Of a stretch of DNA of 64,000 bases, positions 35,363 to 44,601 are shown piece after piece. Made by a program: the position numbers and the translations under genes. This DNA is from VAZQ01 sp963841705. GTDB lineage: Bacteria > Pseudomonadota > Alphaproteobacteria > Rhizobiales > Xanthobacteraceae. The stretch lies in contig CAWJDY010000023.1 of the NCBI GenBank assembly GCA_963841705.1, forward strand, positions 124,001-188,000, read 5' to 3'. Under the pieces are notes generated by a model that was not told the origin of the DNA, ran no database searches, and was given only the letters and a program-made list of their open reading frames with translations. The first letter of the stretch is position 1. Each line of letters starts with the position of its first letter.

Positions 35363-38300
35363 ATGGGAATCGTTCGATTTGCATTAAGATTTCCGTACAC
35401 GTTCTACGTGCTGGCCGTCTTGATTCTGTTTCTCGGCATCTCGTCTATCGCTGTCATGCCGATGGACATCTTTCCGGAAATCAACATCCCGGTGGTGTCG
35501 GTGATCTGGCAGTACACCGGACTGAGCACCCCGGAGATGGAGCAGCGGGTCACCACCTACAGCCAGTACGCGATCAGTTCCAACGTCACCGGTATCAAGA
35601 CCATGGAGGCGCAGACGCTGAACGGCATCTCGGTGCAAAAAATCTACTTCCAGCCCAACGTCAATCTCGACCTTGCCATCTCGCAGATCGTCGCGGCCAC
35701 GAATGCGATCCGTGCGCTCCTGCCGACCGGCATCCAGCCGCCGATTGTGGTGCAATACAACGCGTCGAGCGTTCCGGTACTGCAGCTCAGCCTCACCTCC
35801 GACCGCCTCAACGAGCAGCAGCTCTACGACTACGGGCTCTATAATCTGCGCCAGCAGCTGGCCCCGGTACCGGGCGTGACTTTTCCTACCCCTGACGGCG
35901 GCAAGTACCGGCAGATCATGGTCGACATCGACCCGCTGAAGCTTCAGGCCAAGGGCCTGACTCCGTTGGACGTAGTGAATGCGGTCAATGCGCAGACTCT
36001 CACATTGCCGGCGGGTCTCGCGAAGATCGGCGATACGCAATATACGGTGCGCACCAACGCGATGCCCGTGACCATCGCCGACCTCAACAACATTCCGATC
36101 AGATACACCAATGGGCCGACGATATTCGTAAAGGATGTCGGCCAGGTGCACGACGGCTGGGCGGTACAGCAGAACATCGTCCGCACCGACGGCGGGCGCT
36201 CCGTATTGCTGAGCGTCATCAAGAACGGCAATGCCTCGACCGTCGCTGTCGTCAACGGGGTTCGCCAGGTCCTCCAGATTGCCCGTGCCGCAGCGCCGCC
36301 CGGGTTGAGCATCAACGAGCTGTTCGATCAGTCGAAGCTCGTCACCGCATCGATCGCGAGCGTGGTTCGCGAGGGGGCGATCGCAGCCGGGCTCACCGGG
36401 CTGATGATCCTGTTGTTTCTCGGCTCATGGCGCTCGACCCTGATCGTCCTGATCTCCATCCCGCTGTCGATCCTCACCTCCATCGTCGTCCTCCACTTCC
36501 TCGGCCACACGCTCAATACAATGACACTGGGCGGCATGGCGCTCGCGGTCGGCATCCTGGTCGACAATTCGACGGTGACGATCGAGAACACCCATCGCTT
36601 GCGCAGCGAAGGCATGAACCTTGCCGCGGCGACGCTGCACGGCTCCGCCGGCATTGCGGTGCCGACCATGGTCTCGACCTTGGCGATCAGCTGCGTGTTC
36701 ACATCGGTGGTGTTTCTCGAAGGGCCGGCAAAATTCCTGTTCACCCCGCTCGGGCTCGCGGTCGTGTTCGCCATGCTGGCATCCTACGTCCTGTCGCGGA
36801 CCTTGACGCCGGTCATCATCGGATTGCTGCTCAAGGGCGAGCACCACGGCGGGTCAGATGACTCACGCAACCTGTTCGCGCGTTTGCACCAAGGCTTCGA
36901 GCGCGCGTTCGAGCGGTTTCGCCAGGGATACGTCCGGGTACTCACGATGCTGCTCAAGCGTCGGGTCATCATCCCGTTCGTCGCCGCACTGATGCTCGCG
37001 TTGGGAGCCGTGATGCTCGTGCTCGTCGGCCGCGACTTCTTCCCAGCCATCGACGGGGGACAGATCAAGCTCCACGTGCGCGCACCGGCAGAGACCCGCA
37101 TCGAAGCCACCGAGCGCATCTTCCAGGAGGTCGAGGACAAGATCCGGGAAGTCATTCCGGCGCGCGATCGCGAGCTCATCGTCGACGACATCGGCGTGCC
37201 GCAGCGGGCGTACAATCTCTCGTTCACCGACGGCTCGACCATCAACGTCAACGACGGCGTGATCCTGGTATCGCTCAAGGAGGGACACGCGCCGACCGCC
37301 GGCTACGTGCGCCGGCTCCGCGAGGTGCTGCCGGTCGCCTTTCCGTCCGTGACTTTCTATTTCCAGGCCGCCGACATGACCACCCAGATCCTCAATTTCG
37401 GGTTGCCGGCGCAGGTCGACGTTCGGGTCGTCGGTCGCGACCGTGCCACCAACGTGCGCGTGGCGCATGAGCTGCGGCGCCGCATCGCGGCCATCCCCGG
37501 CATCGCCGACGCGCACCTTCAGCAGGAGCTCGATGCGCCGGCATTCATGGCGAAGATCGACCGGTCGCGGGCGCTGCAGCTCGGTCTCAATGCGCAAACC
37601 GTCGCCACCGACCTCAACGTCAGCCTGAGCTCCTCGGAGCAGGTCACGCCCAATTTCTGGACCGATCCGGCAAACGGGATTCCGTATTACATCACGGTCC
37701 AGACGCCGGAGCATCTGCTGAGCTCCCTCGGCGAGCTCAGTAACACGCCGGTGTCGACAGCAATCGCGTCGAACGGCCCGCCGGTACCGGGCCTGCTGAG
37801 CAACGTGGCGACGTTCCAGCGCGACAGCGTTCCGACCAACCTGAACCAGAGCAACATCCAGCCGGTGTACGACATCTATGCCAGCGCGCAGGGCCGCGAC
37901 CTCGGCAGCATCTCGGACGAGATCGGCAAGATCGTCGCCGAGTTGCAGAAGGAGCTCAAGCCCGGCAACACGATCCAGGTGATGGGCCAGATCCAGAGCA
38001 TGCGCGATTCGTTCCGGGATCTGGGCACCGGTCTCTTGTTTGCGGCCGTGTTCGTCTATCTGCTCATGGTCGTGAACTATCAGAATTTCGCCGACCCGTT
38101 CGTGGTGATCCTGGCGCTGCCCGCGACCCTCTGCGGCATCGTTACCATGCTGTTCATCACCGGCACGACGCTGAGCGTCCCCTCGCTGATGGGCGCGATC
38201 ATGGCGGTCGGCGTCGCCTCGGCCAATTCCATTCTGCTGGTCACGTTCGCGCGCGAGCAGCAGCTCAACGGCAGGCCCGCGTTGCGGGCCGCGATCGACG

Positions 38301-38545
38301 CCGGCCATACCCGTATTCGCCCGGTGCTGATGACGGCGGCCGCGATGATCGTCGGCATGATCCCCATGGCGATCGGCGGCGCCGGCGAGGAGCAGAATGC
38401 GGCGCTCGCGCGCGCGGTGATTGGTGGCCTTCTGTTCGCGACTCCCACCACCCTCCTGATTGTCCCGTATCTTTTTGCCGTGCTGCGCAAGCACAACGAC
38501 GGCGTCCCAGCCTATGGCGTGTTCCGGGATCTGCCCGATGAATGA
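35363..38545 (+). CDS. RND efflux transporter permease
   Basis: A 1060-residue inner-membrane proton-driven pump of the HAE-1/MdtB-like type. There are 12 transmembrane segments in the usual 1 + 5, 1 + 5 arrangement with two large periplasmic loops. Family blocks include PMDIFPEINIPVVSV at the first loop, GILVDNSTVTIEN in TM4, which carries the proton relay acidic position, and GAIMAVGVASANSILLV in TM11. The start ATG follows CCCC with no good ribosome site. It precedes its membrane fusion partner, the reverse of the AcrAB order. No outer-membrane channel gene is nearby, so a shared TolC is assumed. Confidence 0.92.
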   Translation: MGIVRFALRFPYTFYVLAVLILFLGISSIAVMPMDIFPEINIPVVSVIWQYTGLSTPEMEQRVTTYSQYAISSNVTGIKTMEAQTLNGISVQKIYFQPNVNLDLAISQIVAATNAIRALLPTGIQPPIVVQYNASSVPVLQLSLTSDRLNEQQLYDYGLYNLRQQLAPVPGVTFPTPDGGKYRQIMVDIDPLKLQAKGLTPLDVVNAVNAQTLTLPAGLAKIGDTQYTVRTNAMPVTIADLNNIPIRYTNGPTIFVKDVGQVHDGWAVQQNIVRTDGGRSVLLSVIKNGNASTVAVVNGVRQVLQIARAAAPPGLSINELFDQSKLVTASIASVVREGAIAAGLTGLMILLFLGSWRSTLIVLISIPLSILTSIVVLHFLGHTLNTMTLGGMALAVGILVDNSTVTIENTHRLRSEGMNLAAATLHGSAGIAVPTMVSTLAISCVFTSVVFLEGPAKFLFTPLGLAVVFAMLASYVLSRTLTPVIIGLLLKGEHHGGSDDSRNLFARLHQGFERAFERFRQGYVRVLTMLLKRRVIIPFVAALMLALGAVMLVLVGRDFFPAIDGGQIKLHVRAPAETRIEATERIFQEVEDKIREVIPARDRELIVDDIGVPQRAYNLSFTDGSTINVNDGVILVSLKEGHAPTAGYVRRLREVLPVAFPSVTFYFQAADMTTQILNFGLPAQVDVRVVGRDRATNVRVAHELRRRIAAIPGIADAHLQQELDAPAFMAKIDRSRALQLGLNAQTVATDLNVSLSSSEQVTPNFWTDPANGIPYYITVQTPEHLLSSLGELSNTPVSTAIASNGPPVPGLLSNVATFQRDSVPTNLNQSNIQPVYDIYASAQGRDLGSISDEIGKIVAELQKELKPGNTIQVMGQIQSMRDSFRDLGTGLLFAAVFVYLLMVVNYQNFADPFVVILALPATLCGIVTMLFITGTTLSVPSLMGAIMAVGVASANSILLVTFAREQQLNGRPALRAAIDAGHTRIRPVLMTAAAMIVGMIPMAIGGAGEEQNAALARAVIGGLLFATPTTLLIVPYLFAVLRKHNDGVPAYGVFRDLPDE

Positions 38546-39833
38546 TTTTGCTCGCAATCGGGATGATGCGATCGTCCAGGATCGCCGGGACAGGCCCGCT
38601 GTCGAGCGCGAGATCGAGAACGCGCCAAAGCAGCGCCTGCAATTGCGCCGCCGATGGGGCGGCCGCTTGTTCGCGGTGGGCGGATTTTTGGTGCTCACCG
38701 GCGGGCTCGGGCTGGGCACGTGGGGACACTATTCGCGGCAGCAGCAGGTCATGGCGACTGCCAAGCAGAACCGGGATTTCGTGCCCAGCCTGCGTGTGGC
38801 GACGGTCGAGGCAAGTCCCGGCATCATGTCGGTCAGCTTGCCGGGCACGACGGCCGCATTTGCCGCGGCGAACGTCTATGCCCGCGCCACCGGCTACATC
38901 GCCAAGCGCAACGTTGATATCGGCGATCGCGTCAAGAAGGGCGAGTTGCTCGCCGAGCTCGCCGTGCCCGAGATCAATGACCAGATCTCGCAAAACGAGG
39001 CCACGCTCAATCAGCTCAGGGCGGCGCAGCAGCAGGCGGAGGCGAACCAGAAGCTCGCACAGGTGACCTGGGACCGGGACCGGCCGCTTGTGCGGGACGG
39101 CTGGGTGACCCAGCAGCAGGGCACGATTGATGTCCAGACCCTTAAGGCGAACGAGGCCGCGGTTGCCGTCGCGCAACATAACGTCGCGGCGCAGGAGCAG
39201 CTGATCAAGCAGCTCCGTCAGACCCTGGATTATGCCTCGGTCGTCGCACCATTTGACGGTGTCATCACCCAGCGCAACGTCGACGTCGGCAGTCTGGTGC
39301 AGGGCAACGTTACCGGCGGCACCTTCATGTTCGAGATCATGCAGAAGGACGTGATCCGCGTGTGGGTATACGTGCCGCAGGATGCGGCCTTCGGTGTGGC
39401 ACCAGGCATCGACGCTATCGCACGCGTGCCCGAGCTCCCAAATCGCGACTTCCCCGGCAAGGTGACCCGGACCGCCGATGCGCTGCAGAGCGGCACGCGC
39501 ACGCTATTGACTGAGGTCGACATTCCCAATCCGGATGGCGCGCTGCTGGCCGGGATCTACTGCACCGTTGAGCTCAAGATCCCGCGCACGACATCCTCTT
39601 TCGTCGTCCCCGCCGAAGCGATCATCTTCAACCGCAACGGCCTGCAGGTGGCCGTCGTCAACAACGGCAAGGCGGAGATCCGCAAGGTGAGAGTGACGCG
39701 CGATTTCGGCACGCGCGTAGAGGTGGACACCGGGGTCAAGGCGGGCGATCAGGTGATCCTCAACCCGCCGGTCGGCCTCGTTGACGGCAGCCCGGTGCAG
39801 GCGCGCCCGGCCGACGCCGTGGCGACGAAGTAG
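38538..39833 (+). CDS. RND efflux periplasmic adaptor (membrane fusion protein)
   Basis: A 431-residue adaptor. One transmembrane helix (about 37-58, LFAVGGFLVLTGGLGLGTW) anchors it. Then come the lipoyl half (ATGYIAKRNVDIGDRVKKGE), a coiled-coil hairpin rich in Gln/Glu (NQLRAAQQQAEANQKLAQ), the second lipoyl half (ASVVAPFDGVITQRNVDVG) and the beta barrel. The ATG at 38538 overlaps the permease stop by 8 bases, a sign of translational coupling. Position and overlap choose this start over an earlier in-frame ATG at 38460. Confidence 0.92.
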   Translation: MNDFARNRDDAIVQDRRDRPAVEREIENAPKQRLQLRRRWGGRLFAVGGFLVLTGGLGLGTWGHYSRQQQVMATAKQNRDFVPSLRVATVEASPGIMSVSLPGTTAAFAAANVYARATGYIAKRNVDIGDRVKKGELLAELAVPEINDQISQNEATLNQLRAAQQQAEANQKLAQVTWDRDRPLVRDGWVTQQQGTIDVQTLKANEAAVAVAQHNVAAQEQLIKQLRQTLDYASVVAPFDGVITQRNVDVGSLVQGNVTGGTFMFEIMQKDVIRVWVYVPQDAAFGVAPGIDAIARVPELPNRDFPGKVTRTADALQSGTRTLLTEVDIPNPDGALLAGIYCTVELKIPRTTSSFVVPAEAIIFNRNGLQVAVVNNGKAEIRKVRVTRDFGTRVEVDTGVKAGDQVILNPPVGLVDGSPVQARPADAVATK

Positions 39834-39986
39834 ATATACGGTGTCCCGATAGGCGATCGCCTCCGGAATTCGCGCAAGATCGGGCCAATCGCAGCAAGAA
39901 CGCCAAAGCTATTCTCCGCGAGATCGGTAGTGTTGAGCCACCCGGTTGGCTCCCCCCAGCCCCCCTCCCCCGAACCGGGTTTGGCC

Positions 39987-40019
39987 GCGACCGGTCTCCG
40001 CTCGGCGGAGGCCGGTCGC
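39987..40019 (+). terminator. Hairpin downstream of the RND genes
   Basis: GCGACCGGTCTCCGC pairs with GCGGAGGCCGGTCGC across a TCG loop: 15 base pairs with one G-T pair, followed by CTCTTTGTTC. It lies about 150 bases beyond the adaptor stop, in the otherwise featureless 39834-40149 gap. Confidence 0.55.
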
Positions 40020-40149
40020 ACTCTTTGTTCGGGTAAGCGCACGATCGCTCTCTCCGAACAGAGCAATTCGGACAAAGTCAGTTTCTGGCGGACGACTATC
40101 TGTACTGTATCGGAGGGCGGGACTGTCCGCAGAATGAGGAGTAGCGATC

Positions 40150-40410
40150 ATGAAGCGTATTTTTGTTGTACTGTTAGGGACGGCTTGCGTGTTAGGATCT
40201 ACATCGGCGTTTGCACGCGAAGGCTTTGGTCAAGGTGGCGGATTTGAATCCGGATTTAATCGTGGCGCGGTTATGCGGGATCCTGGGCTGTTCGCCCCGG
40301 TGCCTCCCTCGATACCCAGGTATCAAAGCCGGATTCCGGCCCCGCTCCCGCCGCCCCCGCAACTGCCGGTCATCAACGGCCCCCTATCGCAGACGCCGTC
40401 TGGTGAGTAG
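40150..40410 (+). CDS. Small secreted Pro/Gly-rich protein
   Basis: An 86-residue protein of unknown function. The first 22 residues (MKRIFVVLLGTACVLGSTSA) are a signal peptide. The mature part is Gly-rich then Pro-rich (RIPAPLPPPPQLPVING). GAGGAG stands 8 or so bases before the ATG, supporting expression. It ends 39 bases before the peroxidase gene, so they may share a transcript. Confidence 0.6.
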   Translation: MKRIFVVLLGTACVLGSTSAFAREGFGQGGGFESGFNRGAVMRDPGLFAPVPPSIPRYQSRIPAPLPPPPQLPVINGPLSQTPSGE

Positions 40411-40449
40411 GGGGCTCAGCAACCCAAGCATTCCGCGAGGGGCTCCGGA

Positions 40450-41946
40450 ATGAAGGTACCGGGCGCGCCTTCGTTGCTTGCGGCGGCTGCGATCGCCGTC
40501 GCGCTTGGCGCAGACGCGTCGCGTGCGCAGCCGGCTCCGCAAGAGAGCAGCACAGTGCTCTCGCCTCAGGCATTGGCGGAAATTGCGCAGGTCGAGGCTG
40601 AGATCGACCGCATCGAGGCGCAGAGCATCGAACGGCTCAGGGAGCCGCCGGACAATCAGGTCCAGCAAGTCGAGCTGCTCGGCAAGTTGATGCTCTACGA
40701 CAAGCACCTCTCGGTAAACCACAACCAGGCCTGCGCCTTCTGCCATATGCCGGATACCGGCTTCACCGGTCCGGTGTCGGAGCTCAACCGCACGACCGGC
40801 TCGTATCCCGGCTCGGTGCGCACGCGTTTCAGCGACCGCACGCCGCAATCGCATGCCTATGCGCCGCTCGCGCCAGTGCTGCATTACAATCCCGGTCAGG
40901 GCGATCTCGTCGGCGGCAATTTCTGGGACATGCGCGCGACCGGCCGCAGATTGGGCAACCCGGCCGCGGAGCAGGCGCAAGGACCGCCGACCAACCCGGT
41001 GGAGATGGGACTGCCCGACATCGCCTGCGCCGTCCATCGCGCCTCGCAACGGCCCTATCGCGCGCTGTTCGAGACGGTGTGGGGAGCGCAGGCCTTCGCG
41101 CTCGCCTGGCCCGCCGATGTGGAGCAGGTCTGCGCCCGCCCCGGCCCTCCGCCCAGCAGCGATCCTTTGCCGGTGCATCTGAGCTCGGTCGATCGCGGAC
41201 GCGCGATGGCGACGTTCGATCAGATGGCGCAGTCGATCGCGAATTATGAGGTCTCAGCAGAGGTGACAAGTTTCACCTCGAAGTTCGACGCGGCGCTCGC
41301 AGGCAAGGCGCAGCTGACACCGCAGGAGCAGCAGGGATACGACCTCTTCCGCGGCAAAGCGCAGTGTAATGCCTGTCACCGTGACGGCGGGCCTGGCGAG
41401 GACCCGCTGTTCACCGATTTCACCGCCAGCAATATCGGCGTCCCCGCCAATCCGAGACTTCCTTATTATGCGGAAGGCCGGCCCGATGCGTTCGGCTATG
41501 TCGCCAATGAAGCGGGCCCCTCGTTCGTCGACGGAGGCGTCGGCCGCTTTCTGCAGCCGCTGAGGCAGCCTCCGCTAAGCCACCCTTCGGCGGTGGATGC
41601 ACGATGGCGCAGCCTCGCTACCGACAACCGGGGGCGATTTCAGGTTCCGACACTGCGCAATGTGGACAAGCGGCCGTACCCCGCTTTCGTCAAGGCCTAC
41701 GGGCACAACGGCTATTTCAAGAGCCTCAAGTCGATCATGCATTTCTATAACACCCGCGACGTGCTGCCGCGATGCCAGCCGCATGATCCCGGCGAGGGCA
41801 CGACGTGCTGGCCTGCACCGGAATCGACCGAGAACCTCAACACCAAGCGCGTTGGGCGTCTCGGCCTGTCGGATGCCGAGGAAGATGCGATCGTGAGCTT
41901 CATGCAGACGCTGACGGATGGGTTTTTCCCGCGCACTCAGCAATAA
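40450..41946 (+). CDS. Di-haem cytochrome c peroxidase / MauG-family protein
   Basis: A 498-residue periplasmic protein. The signal peptide ends at about residue 26 (ADASRAQ). Haem c sites are C95-AF-C98-H99 and C306-NA-C309-H310. Family members reduce H2O2 with electrons from cytochromes or, in MauG, oxidise a partner protein. It is longer than classical CcpA (about 330) and carries extra loops between the haems, which is more like MauG-related proteins of unknown substrate. Haem ligation by the c-maturation system is required; no partner gene is adjacent. Confidence 0.88.
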   Translation: MKVPGAPSLLAAAAIAVALGADASRAQPAPQESSTVLSPQALAEIAQVEAEIDRIEAQSIERLREPPDNQVQQVELLGKLMLYDKHLSVNHNQACAFCHMPDTGFTGPVSELNRTTGSYPGSVRTRFSDRTPQSHAYAPLAPVLHYNPGQGDLVGGNFWDMRATGRRLGNPAAEQAQGPPTNPVEMGLPDIACAVHRASQRPYRALFETVWGAQAFALAWPADVEQVCARPGPPPSSDPLPVHLSSVDRGRAMATFDQMAQSIANYEVSAEVTSFTSKFDAALAGKAQLTPQEQQGYDLFRGKAQCNACHRDGGPGEDPLFTDFTASNIGVPANPRLPYYAEGRPDAFGYVANEAGPSFVDGGVGRFLQPLRQPPLSHPSAVDARWRSLATDNRGRFQVPTLRNVDKRPYPAFVKAYGHNGYFKSLKSIMHFYNTRDVLPRCQPHDPGEGTTCWPAPESTENLNTKRVGRLGLSDAEEDAIVSFMQTLTDGFFPRTQQ

Positions 41947-42101
41947 GGGTTTCGTCCCTCACGTGAGCCTTGCGGCCTCAGATGCAACGTCTCTCACAAA
42001 GAGAGCAACACAACGCAAATCATCGCAAGAGCAAACAGGCCTGCTGGTTCATTCGGTAACACATCCAAATAGAGCCAGTCCTGCCGGTAAAGGAGACCGC
42101 A

Positions 42102-42674
42102 ATGGTGTCCAAAAATGTCCTGGACCAGCTATCCAACACCTTCGTTGCTGCCGAGGGCACAGTGCCCGCCACCCGGCGCGCGTTGCTGCTCGCATCGCTG
42201 ATGGTGGCGAGCATACCGCTCATCGCCTCGGACAGGGCCGCGAAGGCGAGCCGGATCGATCCCTCCGAGACGATTATTACCCATCCTGACGCCATCAGAT
42301 TCGTTCCTTGGAGCGGTGCTCCGGTGCATAGCGGCGAAATGGCGCCGCTCTACGGGGGCCTGGACACGCCGGGACCTTATCTCGTCCTGATGAAATGGTA
42401 TCCCGGCTATATGAGCGCGCCACATTCTTACGCAACCGATCGTCTGTCGCTTGTACTTTCCGGCACGTGGTGGGTGAACAGCGGCGCCGACTTTGATCCG
42501 GATCAGACTGTCCCGGTACCTGCCGGAGGATTCGTTCGGCGGGTGGCTCACACGCCCCACTACGACGGCGTGAAGCGCGACGCGAAGCAGCCAGCCGTGA
42601 TCGCACTGTTCGGAATCGCGCCGGTCGACTTGACGCTGGTGGACCCCAGCAAGCCCGGCTGGCGGCAGGTCTGA
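42102..42674 (+). CDS. Exported cupin-like protein
   Basis: A 190-residue protein. Residues 25-46 (RRALLLASLMVASIPLIA) form a signal or anchor after a 24-residue lead. The remainder is one cupin-like domain: the HSYATDRLSLVLSGTWWVN block and the later GGFVRRVAHTPHYDG supply candidate ligands. AAGGAGA precedes the ATG. Function is unknown. Confidence 0.7.
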   Translation: MVSKNVLDQLSNTFVAAEGTVPATRRALLLASLMVASIPLIASDRAAKASRIDPSETIITHPDAIRFVPWSGAPVHSGEMAPLYGGLDTPGPYLVLMKWYPGYMSAPHSYATDRLSLVLSGTWWVNSGADFDPDQTVPVPAGGFVRRVAHTPHYDGVKRDAKQPAVIALFGIAPVDLTLVDPSKPGWRQV

Positions 42675-42725
42675 TCTAAGCCTCGTTTGCGCCCATCAAT
42701 ACTTGTCGCCCAAGCCCGCAAGCGA

Positions 42726-42941
42726 TCACCACCGATCCGGCTTCATCCATTCGCTAACCGGGCGGCCCTCGTACGTGCCGCCCTCGCAGTAAGGATAGCA
42801 TTGCCACGACCCTCCGGAATCGCGGCGGACGCGAGTTTGGGAGTAGTTGGGCGCCGACCGCCGCGCGGCATCAGCTGATGTGACGAACGCGGTGCCGGCG
42901 ATGAGAGTGGCAAATGTCAAAGCTGCAATGAAGGCTTTCAT
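42726..42941 (-). CDS. Small secreted protein, function unknown
   Basis: A 71-residue protein with a signal peptide (MKAFIAALTFATLIAGTAF, cleaved near ADAA). The mature part carries two close cysteines (WQCYPYCEGG) and ends in MKPDRW. It resembles a short secreted type common in related soil bacteria, with no known role. The frame extends upstream but the ATG at 42941 restores a proper signal sequence. Confidence 0.6.
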   Translation of the reverse strand: MKAFIAALTFATLIAGTAFVTSADAARRSAPNYSQTRVRRDSGGSWQCYPYCEGGTYEGRPVSEWMKPDRW

Positions 42942-43289
42942 GAGCGTTCTGCCTTTTGGAAAATTCCGCATCGTGTGCACGGGACCGGAATGAGCTACGG
43001 CATAGAGGGCAACGGGCCATTCGCGTGTCCGCGTATGTGGTATTCGATTTGAAAGTCTTCCTACTCTTGGCCCCGTCATCTGCTGTAACTTTGGTCGCTG
43101 AAAACCATGACCCAGCCGTGGCAGTGTTTTATTTCAGCCAGGTGCGCAGAACGATTCAGCAAGCACCGAAAATCAACAACAATTTCAGACAAGCGACAGC
43201 ACGGCATGGCGCCCAAATAGCAGCGCATGGCGATCCATTACCGGTCTCCGCACAATGGAGCGCAACCTGCATCTGGCAAGGAGGTTCTC
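42942..43289. other. Divergent intergenic region, nothing specific seen
   Basis: It separates two small secreted-protein genes that face away from each other and should carry both promoters. No repeat, hairpin or remnant gene was found in it. Confidence 0.5.
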
Positions 43290-43604
43290 ATGTTGCGTAA
43301 GGCTTTATTGCTCAAGGCTTTATCGCGTAAGACGGTGGCTGCGATTGTTATGGCGACTGCGGTCGGTATCGGCGGTACCGCGCTCTCGACCGCCGCACTC
43401 GCTCGTGGCGGTGGTTTTGGCGGCGGTCATTTTGCAGGCGGCGGCCACTTTGGCGGCTTCCATGCGGGCCGCATGGCCGGAGGCTTCGGCGGCTTCCATG
43501 CAGGTCACGAGCATGGGGGATTCCGCCATGGCTTCGGCGGCTACGGCTATTTGCCGTACAATTGTCAGTATCCCTACCGCCACACTTATCCGGAGTGCTA
43601 TTAA
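43290..43604 (+). CDS. Gly/His-rich secreted small protein
   Basis: A 104-residue protein. The signal peptide spans residues 1-38, ending near STAALA. The mature part is built of repeated GGFGGFHAGH/GGHF-type units with about 12 histidines, which could bind metal ions, then ends in a Tyr/Cys-rich tail (NCQYPYRHTYPECY). AAGGAGG lies 7 bases before the ATG at 43290, which sets the start. Confidence 0.6.
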   Translation: MLRKALLLKALSRKTVAAIVMATAVGIGGTALSTAALARGGGFGGGHFAGGGHFGGFHAGRMAGGFGGFHAGHEHGGFRHGFGGYGYLPYNCQYPYRHTYPECY

Positions 43605-43628
43605 AGCGTTTCCGATTAGGTTGAGCTC

Positions 43629-43656
43629 GTCATGGCCGGGCTTGGCCCGGCATGAC
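43629..43656. terminator. Hairpin after the Gly/His-rich gene
   Basis: GTCATGGCCGGGC pairs with GCCCGGCATGAC around TTG, with one bulged base. It starts 25 bases after the stop at 43604. The same ATGGCCGGGC-type palindrome is common in the intergenic repeats of this group, so it may be a repeat used as a terminator. The rest of 43605-43923 shows no gene. Confidence 0.5.
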
Positions 43657-43923
43657 GGTGCTAACGGAAAAGATCGGTTCAACGTAATCGGAAAACGGTC
43701 TCGGTTCCACCGAACGGGCCCTGCCAGGTCAGCGTCCGCCGACCGACGGCCGCGCCAAGACCGGCGACCATTAAGATACTGACGCAATACCAGAAGGCCA
43801 CATGAAGCCGCCGTCGTTGGTGCAGGCCAGCGGTTAAGCAGCGGCGGTCAAGGCGCCCGCCAGCAGTCCGATGGTCGCCCCTGCCATGGCCGGATGGGTC
43901 GGGGGGCATAACAATGGATCGTC

Positions 43924-44409
43924 ATGAAACCAGAGCAAGGTCTTCCGACGATAGTTAGAACCGTCACGTTGATCGCAGCGATGTGCCTATGTGGAGCGCA
44001 AGCAATGGCCGTAGATGGATTGACAACGCTGCCGAGCGGCAACGGGCCGAAGGAGACGATGAACAGATTTGAGGCCGCGGTGAAGGCAAAGGGCATGACC
44101 GTATTTGCCCGCATCGATCATGCGGCGGGTGCTGCCGCGGTTGGCCTGCCGTTGCGCCCGACAGAGGTCCTGATCTTTGGCAATGCCAAGGGCGGCACGC
44201 CGCTCATGCAGTCAATTCAAACGATCGGAATCGATCTCCCGTTGAAGGCGCTGGTCTGGCAGGACGGATCGGGCAAGACATGGCTTTCATACAACGACCC
44301 GAGCTGGCTCGCGAGGCGGCACGGACTGGGACACGAGGTCGACACGGCGGTTGCTGCGATGACTGGCGCACTCGATGCGATGGCGAAAGCAGCAACCACG
44401 TCTCCGTAA
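43924..44409 (+). CDS. DUF302-domain protein, exported
   Basis: A 161-residue protein with a signal peptide (TVTLIAAMCLCGAQAMA). The DUF302 fold follows: ETMNRFEAAVKAKGMTVFAR, IDHAAGAAAVGLPLRPTEVL, IFGNAKGGTPLM, and LPLKALVWQDGSGKTWLSYN. DUF302 proteins bind small ligands or oxidised haem-like groups in some bacteria, but no reaction is assigned. Confidence 0.8.
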   Translation: MKPEQGLPTIVRTVTLIAAMCLCGAQAMAVDGLTTLPSGNGPKETMNRFEAAVKAKGMTVFARIDHAAGAAAVGLPLRPTEVLIFGNAKGGTPLMQSIQTIGIDLPLKALVWQDGSGKTWLSYNDPSWLARRHGLGHEVDTAVAAMTGALDAMAKAATTSP

Positions 44410-44507
44410 CAATAATGCATGTGCACAACCCTCAAGGAGCAGGTCAACGCAGACCTGTTGGCCTTTTGCAGGGGCGGACTTTGAGACCCGCCCGTAGCGT
44501 CGTGCCG

Positions 44508-44533
44508 GGAACGAAAGCATCTACTTGAATGTT
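44508..44533 (+). promoter_or_regulatory. Possible EcfG (general stress) promoter before dps copy 2
   Basis: GGAAC at 44508-44512 and TGTT at 44530-44533 are 17 bases apart. The EcfG consensus in alphaproteobacteria is GGAAC-N16/17-CGTT, so one position differs. It lies about 70 bases before the dps start, and dps is a known general-stress target. Confidence 0.4.
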
Positions 44534-44601
44534 GAAGGTCCTGAATGTGATTATGGGCGCTCTTAACTATCTTTTCCACTGACCAGAAGACAGGTGAAGC
44601 G

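Noticed and set aside
36863..38719. A 618-codon open frame on the minus strand
   Set aside because: It is antisense to the RND permease and has biased Arg/His-rich composition with no domain; a product of high GC.
42941..43079. Extended start for the small secreted protein
   Set aside because: The upstream residues lack coding character and would hide the signal peptide.
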